Shown in pieces: positions 5,804 to 10,788 of a stretch of DNA of 10,788 nt; the first letter of the stretch is position 1, and each line of letters opens with the position of its first letter. A program made the translations under genes and the position numbers. The stretch covers positions 1,902 to 12,689 of the forward strand of contig MGXJ01000057.1 in NCBI GenBank assembly GCA_001801345.1, in the 5' to 3' direction. Under the pieces are notes generated by a model that ran no database searches, was not told the origin of the DNA, and saw only the letters and a list, made by a program, of their open reading frames with translations. Source of the stretch: Gammaproteobacteria bacterium RBG_16_37_9. GTDB lineage: Bacteria; Pseudomonadota; Gammaproteobacteria; UBA9339.

Positions 5804-6610
5804 CTAGAAACTCCCCTTCGTGCCTGCTGATTTTTGAATATGTTCTTTTAAGTTCCGCACATAATTATCCAAGGCGCTTTCATCAACCAGCCCATCAGGA
5901 GAAAATATCCCCTTAAGCATTTTTGTAACACTAGGATCAGTTTTTGGTCCTCCATTGCACGATAGCTCATAATCAGCATCACATGCTTTCTTATGTTCAA
6001 GAACATATTTTTCTTTTTCTAACATATTTAGAATCCAATAGATTGTTCGAGAGCTTTCAGCTGCCTTAACTGCTTCAGATAAAACCTGAACTTCAATATG
6101 GGCCCCAATAAAAGATTTGGCGGCCTGAAAATCTTTACTATAGACGCGTCCTCCTTCCAAAAGTTCCATAGCTTTTAATTCGATAGCTACGTGATTTCCT
6201 TTTTCCGCTTGGTCATCAATAAATTTTACCGGATCAGCCACAACGATAAATCCAGAAAAGATAGCTCTTATTTTGTGTTCAATAGCCTCAGGAGACCCAA
6301 GGTCTGCATATTTTTTAATAGCCTCTTTTGCTTCATCATGATTTACTTTACAGCCACTGCTTCCATATAAAAGCCCGTTTATTTTAAGACTAATAGCGCT
6401 TTCATATCCAAGTGATGCAAAAAGATCTATGTATTTCCTGCTAACATCACAAGAAAATCCTCTAAAATGTTCAGCATTGCCAATACAATCAAGCTGTGTT
6501 ATTACAGCACTAACGGCTTCATCACTAAATTCAGGTCTCTCCGCCTCTGCTGTAGAAAAACACATAAATAAAGCCACAAAAACAAAAAAATATTTTTTTA
6601 CTATACTCAT
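5804..6610 (-). CDS. Secreted protein with Sel1-like helical repeats, function unknown
   Basis: The protein has 268 residues. Residues 1-23 form a clear signal peptide: basic MSIVKK, a hydrophobic stretch, and AEA before the probable cleavage at A23. Three segments share the pattern G-x3-AI-x2-K-x3-hydrophobic-hydrophobic-x-G: 68-83 (GYESAISLKINGLLYG), 105-120 (GSPEAIEHKIRAIFSG) and 138-153 (GNHVAIELKAMELLEG). The spacing of 33-37 residues fits degenerate Sel1/TPR-like repeats, which usually mediate protein contacts. Five cysteines remain after cleavage (42, 54, 87, 210 and 218), so disulfides are possible in the periplasm or outside the cell. The ATG at 6610 is preferred to a TTG at 6616 because AGGGG lies 9 bases before the ATG. 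The gene appears to stand alone, with its own terminator and a 173-bp repeat copy about 135 bases upstream. A specific role cannot be assigned. Confidence 0.8.
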   Translation of the reverse strand: MSIVKKYFFVFVALFMCFSTAEAERPEFSDEAVSAVITQLDCIGNAEHFRGFSCDVSRKYIDLFASLGYESAISLKINGLLYGSSGCKVNHDEAKEAIKKYADLGSPEAIEHKIRAIFSGFIVVADPVKFIDDQAEKGNHVAIELKAMELLEGGRVYSKDFQAAKSFIGAHIEVQVLSEAVKAAESSRTIYWILNMLEKEKYVLEHKKACDADYELSCNGGPKTDPSVTKMLKGIFSPDGLVDESALDNYVRNLKEHIQKSAGTKGSF

Positions 6611-6744
6611 ATACAATTACCCCTAATTAATTTATTTTCTAAACAAAATTAATATACACAAGCAATTGGTGTTTTATATTAAAAAAATCTTATGCAGCGC
6701 CTTTATTTAGCGCTTAAGATTACCCTAAGGTTTAATTAGAATTT

Positions 6745-6917
6745 AACATTAAAATAGACTTAATTTACCGATATATCCTAAACATTAAGGAAAAGCTAAT
6801 TTATCAAGCAACATCATCAATAAGCTATACAGTATTCAATATGGGTGAATTTTAACACTCCCTCTATGCATGTCATCCCTCGTGTTAAACACGAGGGCAG
6901 GCTCTCGGACAAGCGAA
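6745..6917. repeat. 173-bp direct repeat, copy A
   Basis: It aligns without gaps to 7723-7895, with about a dozen mismatches counted by eye (roughly 93% identity). The first 126 bases are unlike the other repeats in the window. The last 47 bases are the start of the palindromic element, from TGTCAT through the hairpin 6877-6897 (9-bp stem, loop TAA). The copies diverge abruptly after 6917. It lies upstream of the Sel1-like gene. Confidence 0.9.
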
Positions 6918-7003
6918 ACCTTCTTTGTCATCCTGAGCGCAGCGAAGGATCTCCATGGGAAAGATCCACATCATAGGGATCCTTCGATGCACTCAGGATG
7001 ACA
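6871..7003. repeat. Palindromic element bounded by TGTCAT and ATGACA
   Basis: This 133-bp element begins TGTCATCCCTCG and ends CTCAGGATGACA. Its second half (6926-7003) is an inverted repeat: TGTCATCCTGAG at 6926-6937 is the exact complement of 6992-7003, with GAAGGATC near 6944 facing GGATCCTTCG near 6977. This half uses CCTGAG arms rather than the CCTCGG arms of the other elements, so two subtypes are joined here. Confidence 0.85.
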
Positions 7004-7078
7004 GTTAAATAATGATCAAAAAATTATTTGCAGCAGAGTGGAAAATCAGAAACCTAGAACAACATTGTCAATTCCAAA

Positions 7079-7103
7079 ACAGGCCGGCTAGAGACCGGCC
7101 TGT
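7079..7103 (-). terminator. Probable terminator of the double-glycine protein gene
   Basis: ACAGGCCGG (7079-7087) pairs perfectly with CCGGCCTGT (7095-7103) around a 7-base loop, giving a GC-rich 9-bp stem. On the minus strand the stem runs into TTTT. It lies about 180 bases beyond the stop codon at 7280, which is rather far, and the T-run is short, so termination is likely but not certain. Confidence 0.6.
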
Positions 7104-7279
7104 AATGAAACTATGAATACATTTTTCCTAAACCACTCATAAAACACAACAAGATGAGATAGCATACGCAGAATGAAGTTCGTAAACGCATACACCATTG
7201 TATGCATTTCCCATTCAGAACAAATTACAACGTAGCATGTTAACAAGTGGGTTTCGTAAAATTTTTAAATACCTGCCCT

Positions 7280-7552
7280 TTACTTTATTAAACTGTAGCT
7301 TTTCAGTTTAACTGTACCTTTTTGTGTAACCATCTGAACAGCACCATCTGTGGTTAGTCGTATATTCTTCGGGTTAAATCTATCTTCATACACAGCATAC
7401 AAAGTGTCTTTTTTCCCAGCTATCTGCCTAGCCGCATTTCTAGCATCTTCCCAAGAAGATGGCACATGAATGCTATTTTCGCTAGGGAAACAAGTAACGT
7501 AAAAATTACCCCCAAAAACCGTTGCTAACTCTTTTTCATTTAATACTTTCAT
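7280..7552 (-). CDS. Small exported protein with double-glycine (bacteriocin-type) leader
   Basis: The protein has 90 residues. It begins MKVLNEKELATVFGGN, which matches the double-glycine leader pattern L-x3-EL-x2-V-x-GG of bacteriocins and microcins. Such leaders are cleaved after GG by the C39 peptidase domain of a dedicated ABC exporter. Cleavage after G15 would leave a 75-residue core starting NFYVTCFP. The core is polar, with one cysteine (C20), a likely helix around SSWEDARNAARQIAG and probable beta strands afterwards. It is therefore more like a small folded protein than a glycine-rich pore-forming bacteriocin. GGAG lies about 8 bases before the ATG. No exporter, immunity gene or modifying enzyme is visible in the window. 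A toxin, signal or host-directed factor are all possible. The leader is clear by eye; export through a C39 transporter is inferred. Confidence 0.75.
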   Translation of the reverse strand: MKVLNEKELATVFGGNFYVTCFPSENSIHVPSSWEDARNAARQIAGKKDTLYAVYEDRFNPKNIRLTTDGAVQMVTQKGTVKLKSYSLIK

Positions 7553-7576
7553 TATTATTCTCCAATTTTTAAATTT

Positions 7577-7606
7577 AAATTAAAAAAATACGCATATCTA
7601 TGTCAG
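7577..7606 (-). promoter_or_regulatory. Candidate sigma-70 promoter of the double-glycine protein gene
   Basis: On the minus strand CTGACA (7606-7601) is followed after 18 bases by TAATTT (7582-7577). These match the -35 box in 5 of 6 and the -10 box in 4 of 6 positions. The start site would fall about 20 bases before the ATG, leaving just enough room for the GGAG site. The region is so AT-rich that chance matches are likely. Confidence 0.25.
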
Positions 7607-7722
7607 TAAGAGTCTCTAAAATTTTTAAAAAATAAAATCCAGAAAACTTATTTTTAAATATGTACTAGCAGAAGATATCAGGAGATTATTAAGAGAAAAT
7701 TAACACGTAAAAATATTTTTTG

Positions 7723-7895
7723 AACATTAAGATAGGCTTAATTTATCGATATATCTTAACCATTAGAGAAAAGATAATTTATCAAGCAACATCGTCAATA
7801 AGATATACAGTATTCAATATGAGCGAATTTTAACACTCCCTCTATGCATGTCATCCCTCGTGTTAAACACGAGGGCAGGCTCTCGGACAAGCGAA
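7723..7895. repeat. 173-bp direct repeat, copy B
   Basis: This is the ungapped match to 6745-6917, offset by 978 bases. It contains the same 126-base unique part and the same start of the palindromic element, with the hairpin CCCTCGTGT/ACACGAGGG at 7855-7875. After 7895 the sequence continues as GCGCTGATCCGAGG instead of the copy A continuation. It lies about 170 bases upstream of the double-glycine protein gene. Confidence 0.9.
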
Positions 7896-8016
7896 GCGCT
7901 GATCCGAGGATCCCAATACTGCATGGTAGATCCTCGGGGCAAGCCCTAGGATGACAAATAAAGAGCACGAGAATGACAATAGAAAAACGATGACAACAAC
8001 AAAAACGAGTATGACA
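7849..8016. repeat. Palindromic element with trailing ATGACA ladder
   Basis: The element runs from TGTCAT (7849) to ATGACA (7951-7956). After it the ATGACA motif recurs at 7973, 7990 and 8011, at steps of 22, 17 and 21 bases, mostly preceded by ACGAG-like or ACG sequence. The ladder looks like successive decayed ends of the element. The piece 7951-7978 resembles 385-414 at the end of the peptidase gene. Confidence 0.7.
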
Positions 8017-8270
8017 AAAATGATTTATCCAAAAATCTACATTTCTGGGATTTTGCAGGCATTCAGGGACAATAGCTACTTTAGAACGGCAGTCCCATAA
8101 CAAATACATTGCCTGGTAAAAAAGCATAAATCTTGTTGAAATTGCCCCATAAAAAAACATATATTGCAAAAATTATGTGTAAAATCATAGTGGAAAGAAA
8201 TTAGCAAACGCGATAATATCACTGAAATTCCGCTGTATGGCATTGAGGCTTGGTTAAATCAATATTTCTC

Positions 8271-9851
8271 TTAACCCTTTGGCATCACATCCGGAGCTAT
8301 ATTAACTTCGGTTGTAATGATAAATGGAATCTGATTAATTTCATAATGTAGTTCAACAAAAGATGCCTGCCATCCTTTTTTAAAAGCCGGGAGAGAAACT
8401 TGTATTTTACAACTGGTATTTTCTCCACAATCAAAGGGCACGCTCTTTTCTGTATAACAATTATCGCCCATACTGCCAGAAAAATAATAAAAAACTTTTT
8501 TCATAAGCAAATGGAAGCGAGAATAAGAAGTAATAAAACGAAAATCCCTGGCATGCTCGTTATTAGCAACCCATAGTTTTACCATAGAAGGCTTTAAAGA
8601 ACTGACAACCTCGATTTTATCGCTATGCAATACCCAACTAACTTTAGGCAAAGAAACTTTATTTAAAATAAAATAAAAATAGGAATCAAGGGCAGCATTT
8701 ATTGCCTGCAAACTACCTGTAGAATCGCTAATTGCATTCCCCTTAAAATAATGCATCGCATTAGGAAGATATCTAATGTAATTATTCTCACCAGGCAAAT
8801 TTTTAAAATACCATTTAGATGAATCTGGCACAAAAAAATCATCACCACTAGCATTTATGAGATATTTTGGCATAGTCATCCGAGCTTTATATCTACCATC
8901 ATAGTTATCTTTTAAATAGTTATATGGATCTTCGATTGCCATAAGTGAGCTAAAAGCAGAAGTATTTATCTTCTTTGTTATCTCATATTTTTCGTAATCC
9001 ATCAAAGCCAGTGGACAAACACCAGCATAAGATCCGCAAATATGATTAATAGATTTCTGAGTATTTAATATATCCATAACTATAGGAACAATTGCCTCTA
9101 CTCTGTCATCTTGAATAGCAGCCAACCACATTGACCATCCTCTTTTTGAAGCTCCAGATAAAACAAAACTTTTTATATCAATATTACGTTCTTGCTTGAA
9201 TATCTCTTGCACAGCATCCATCGCTTTCAATACTGCTTTTGCCATAGGCAAATGTCCGGCTAAATATGCATTCTGCAGTGGATCATCCATAACTTTTTTA
9301 TAGGTATAAGCTAAAATTTGATCCTCTTTAACTGGCTCGTTATTAAAAAATAGATATTGATTTGGAACATCTTGGAGTTCCACTACTGGTGCCTTATTAC
9401 TCAAAGCTATTTTGACATAATCTATTTGCTCTTTTGAGGATAAAAATTCCTCATCCCCTTTTATATTTTTAGTGCGTCCGCCATTTACATACAACAAAGT
9501 TTTGGGATAAGAAATCTGCTTTGGAATATAAATAACCAATTTATGTTTCCATATCGTAGTTGGAATATCTTCTTGCTTATTTATTGGCCATTTCTGCGAA
9601 TACAACAAATAGGTTTTTATTGTTATATCAGATCCCTCTCTACTTTCCTCTGAGATAAATTTGTATTTATATACGCCATCATTATAACTAAGAAAACATC
9701 CTAGAACTTCACTCATGTTGGAATAACAATTCTTTGCCGCATAAATTTGTGCAAAAAAACTAATTGCACAAAACATTAAACAGAAGTTGAATAAAATATT
9801 TTTAAAAGTTTTATCATAATCCCCTCTGCATAAATTTGTAACCAAATACAT
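8271..9851 (-). CDS. Exported PhoPQ-activated pathogenicity-related (PqaA-like) alpha/beta hydrolase; probable N-terminal frameshift
   Basis: The protein belongs to the PhoPQ-activated pathogenicity-related family, named from Salmonella PqaA. Residues here are counted from the furthest in-frame start (GTG at 9881). Visible features are LLYVNGG (129-135), the nucleophile elbow GASKRGW with S245, an acidic patch ASGDDFFVPDSS (344-355) likely to hold the catalytic aspartate, and NAMHYF with H377 as the likely catalytic histidine. A hydrophobic segment ending AQIYA (44-48) looks like a signal peptide, so the enzyme should be periplasmic, outer-membrane or secreted. The substrate is unknown. No in-frame start gives a good signal peptide: ATG at 9851 has no proper ribosome site and adds unrelated residues. 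ATG at 9817 has a well-placed GAGGGG but is one base out of frame. One extra A in the A5 run at 9799-9803 would join them. I give the open frame from 9851 and regard 9817 as the probable original start (about 515 residues). Confidence 0.87.
   Translation of the reverse strand: MYLVTNLCRGDYDKTFKNILFNFCLMFCAISFFAQIYAAKNCYSNMSEVLGCFLSYNDGVYKYKFISEESREGSDITIKTYLLYSQKWPINKQEDIPTTIWKHKLVIYIPKQISYPKTLLYVNGGRTKNIKGDEEFLSSKEQIDYVKIALSNKAPVVELQDVPNQYLFFNNEPVKEDQILAYTYKKVMDDPLQNAYLAGHLPMAKAVLKAMDAVQEIFKQERNIDIKSFVLSGASKRGWSMWLAAIQDDRVEAIVPIVMDILNTQKSINHICGSYAGVCPLALMDYEKYEITKKINTSAFSSLMAIEDPYNYLKDNYDGRYKARMTMPKYLINASGDDFFVPDSSKWYFKNLPGENNYIRYLPNAMHYFKGNAISDSTGSLQAINAALDSYFYFILNKVSLPKVSWVLHSDKIEVVSSLKPSMVKLWVANNEHARDFRFITSYSRFHLLMKKVFYYFSGSMGDNCYTEKSVPFDCGENTSCKIQVSLPAFKKGWQASFVELHYEINQIPFIITTEVNIAPDVMPKG
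9821..9827 (-). promoter_or_regulatory. Ribosome binding site of the probable original start of the PqaA-like gene
   Basis: On the minus strand this is AGAGGGG, with GAGG 5 bases before the ATG at 9817. That ATG opens MIKLLK and then stops after 13 codons in its own frame. Neither in-frame candidate start (ATG 9851, GTG 9881) has a comparable site, which is why I suspect a frameshift. Confidence 0.55.
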
Positions 9852-9860
9852 CCCACTAAC

Positions 9861-10001
9861 TGTCATTCTCGGGCTTGACACGAGGATCTAGCATAGCATG
9901 TCGAGATCCGCCCCCTCTTGTCATCCTCGGGCGTAGACCCGAGGATCTACTATGCAGTATTGAGATCCTCGGATCTGCGCTTCGCTTGTCCGAGGATGAC
10001 A
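9861..10001. repeat. Palindromic element between lepA and the PqaA-like gene
   Basis: This 141-bp element begins TGTCAT at 9861 and ends ATGACA at 9996-10001. It contains hairpins 9923-9931 with 9938-9946 (9 bp, loop CGTAGA) and 9965-9973 with 9989-9997 (9 bp). It begins about 20 bases after the lepA stop codon and ends about 44 bases before the probable start of the PqaA-like gene, so any promoter of that gene must lie in the short remaining gap, in the element itself, or further upstream. There is no T-run that would make the hairpins standard terminators. Confidence 0.85.
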
Positions 10002-10021
10002 GATATATGAGAACACCGCCA

Positions 10022-10788
10022 TCAATATCCTACTTTTAAAATACTCACAAAAGCCTCTTGAGGAACATCGACTTTACCCAAACGCTTCATTCGCTTTTTA
10101 CCTTCTTTTTGCTTTTCAAGCAATTTACGTTTACGCGTAATATCGCCGCCATAACATTTAGCCAGAACATTTTTACGCAAAGCACTTACCGTTTGCCGAG
10201 CAATAATACGCGCACCAATCGCTGCCTGAATTGCCACTTCAAACATTTGCCGTGGAATTAACTCCTTCATGGCTTCAACCAATTTACGCCCACGATCATG
10301 AGCTTTATCTCGATGCACAATCGAAGCAAAAGAATCTATTTTTTCACCGTTAATCAAAATATCTAATTTAACTAGATCAGATACTGCAAAATGATCAAAG
10401 CTATAATCTAGTGATGCATAACCTCTACTAATAGATTTCAATCGATCAAAAAAATCTAAAATTACCTCACTCATCGGTAAAAAATAACTTAAAGAGACTT
10501 GATTCCCTATGTAATCCATATTAATTTGACTACCGCGCCGCTCCATACAAAGCTTCATAACACCACCTAAATACTCTTTTGGCACTAAAATATTAGCGCG
10601 AACTATTGGCTCACGAATTTCTTTGATTCTTCCAACATCAGGTAGTTTTGATGGATTAGAAATAGACAATACCTCTGTATTTTCCATCACCACTTCATAA
10701 ACAACCGTCGGCGCAGAAATAATAAGATTTAAATCATATTCTCGTTTAAGGCGCTCTTGAACAATTTCTAAATGGAGCATCCCTAAAA
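10022..10788 (-). CDS. lepA: Elongation factor 4 (LepA), C-terminal part (5' end outside window)
   Basis: The visible 255 residues begin LGMLHLEIVQERLKREYDL, the standard LepA sequence at the end of the EF-G domain III-like region. The fragment continues with DFFDRLKSISRGYASLDY in the domain V-like region. It ends in the LepA-specific C-terminal domain, with AHDRGRKLVEAMKELIPRQ, AIGARIIARQTVSALRKNV, AKCYGGDITRKRKLL and QKEGKKRMKRLG. LepA is a ribosome-associated GTPase acting in translation. The frame is open through the right edge, so the start codon and GTPase domain are missing from the window. The C-terminus is intact and ends about 20 bases before a palindromic element. Identification is certain, and the sequence type is proteobacterial. 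Confidence 0.98.
   Translation of the reverse strand, partial: LGMLHLEIVQERLKREYDLNLIISAPTVVYEVVMENTEVLSISNPSKLPDVGRIKEIREPIVRANILVPKEYLGGVMKLCMERRGSQINMDYIGNQVSLSYFLPMSEVILDFFDRLKSISRGYASLDYSFDHFAVSDLVKLDILINGEKIDSFASIVHRDKAHDRGRKLVEAMKELIPRQMFEVAIQAAIGARIIARQTVSALRKNVLAKCYGGDITRKRKLLEKQKEGKKRMKRLGKVDVPQEAFVSILKVGY

Larger units (their letters stand above)
6611..7279. other. Gene-free region between Sel1-like and double-glycine protein genes
   Basis: It contains the leader of the Sel1-like gene (6611-6744, very AT-rich, no clear sigma-70 promoter), the first 173-bp repeat copy (6745-6917), a palindromic element (6871-7003) and a terminator hairpin (7079-7103). There is also a small hairpin, GCATACA (7188-7194) with TGTATGC (7199-7205), whose role is unknown. 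I see no credible gene on either strand. Confidence 0.6.
7553..8270. other. Gene-poor region upstream of the double-glycine protein gene
   Basis: It holds a candidate promoter (7577-7606), the second 173-bp repeat copy (7723-7895), a palindromic element (7849-7956) and a ladder of ATGACA motifs to 8016. A minus-strand open frame spans 7795-8169, but it reads through the repeat and is rejected as a gene. From 8017 to 8270, downstream of the PqaA-like gene, I see neither a terminator nor a coding signal. Confidence 0.6.

Noticed and set aside
7017..7090. Short plus-strand frame beginning MIKKLFAAEW
   Set aside because: It has only about 26 codons and no ribosome site, and it ends inside the terminator hairpin. 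All other genes are on the minus strand.
7795..8169. Minus-strand open frame of 124 codons
   Set aside because: It needs a TTG start, runs through the 173-bp repeat and palindromic element in its second half, has a cysteine-rich low-order composition, and shows no ribosome site or known motif. It is most likely a chance frame over repeat DNA.
6745..8700. Simple tandem duplication of a 978-bp unit
   Set aside because: Sequence following each 173-bp copy is unrelated: the Sel1-like gene, the double-glycine gene and the PqaA-like gene share no similarity, so only the 173-bp unit is duplicated.
9881..9881. GTG start giving a 536-residue PqaA-like protein
   Set aside because: The added N-terminal residues are encoded by the palindromic repeat and no ribosome site precedes the GTG.
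1..10788. tRNA or rRNA genes
   Set aside because: I saw no cloverleaf with a T-arm GTTCGA-type motif and no rRNA sequence in the gaps. A covariance-model search could not be run.

Overview
All confident genes lie on the minus strand of an AT-rich sequence. The lepA fragment is of proteobacterial type. Dense short palindromic repeats sit alongside genes for small secreted proteins and a PhoPQ-activated pathogenicity-related hydrolase. Together these suggest a gammaproteobacterium, possibly a host-associated one of the Legionellales/Coxiellales kind. The taxonomic placement is inference.

Right to left, in the direction of transcription: (1) 10022-10788 is the 3' part of lepA (elongation factor 4). 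(2) 9861-10001 is a palindromic repeat element. (3) 8271-9851 is an exported PqaA-like alpha/beta hydrolase whose signal peptide start appears to be out of frame by one base. (4) 7553-8270 has no convincing gene; it holds a candidate promoter, a repeat element, and one of two 173-bp direct repeats. (5) 7280-7552 is a 90-residue protein with a double-glycine leader. (6) 6611-7279 is gene-free, with a terminator hairpin, a second repeat element and the other 173-bp copy. (7) 5804-6610 is a secreted protein with Sel1-like repeats, followed by a clear terminator. (8) 5477-5803 is gene-free and carries a sigma-54-like candidate promoter. (9) 5273-5476 is a possible small ORF. (10) 1128-5212 is a four-gene operon, hydB-hydG-hydD-hydA, for a cytoplasmic group 3b [NiFe] hydrogenase (sulfhydrogenase type). 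(11) 392-850 is the hydrogenase maturation endopeptidase. (12) 1-273 is the start of a UreH/NicO-like nickel transporter that runs off the left edge.

The left half is one functional unit. HydD and HydA form the hydrogenase heart. HydB and HydG carry electrons to or from NAD(P)(H). The peptidase trims the HydA C-terminus after nickel insertion, and the transporter probably supplies nickel. The four structural genes overlap by 1 or 11 bases, so translation is probably coupled. The two accessory genes have been separated from them and from each other by repeat elements. The right half is a loose set of secreted or exported proteins divided by the same repeats.

Main points for a second look: a 42-residue tandem duplication of the [2Fe-2S] domain in HydG; the apparent one-base frameshift in the signal peptide of the PqaA-like protein; the double-glycine leader protein; the 173-bp duplication upstream of two unrelated secreted-protein genes; and repeats that form the C-terminal codons of the hydrogenase peptidase and abut its start.
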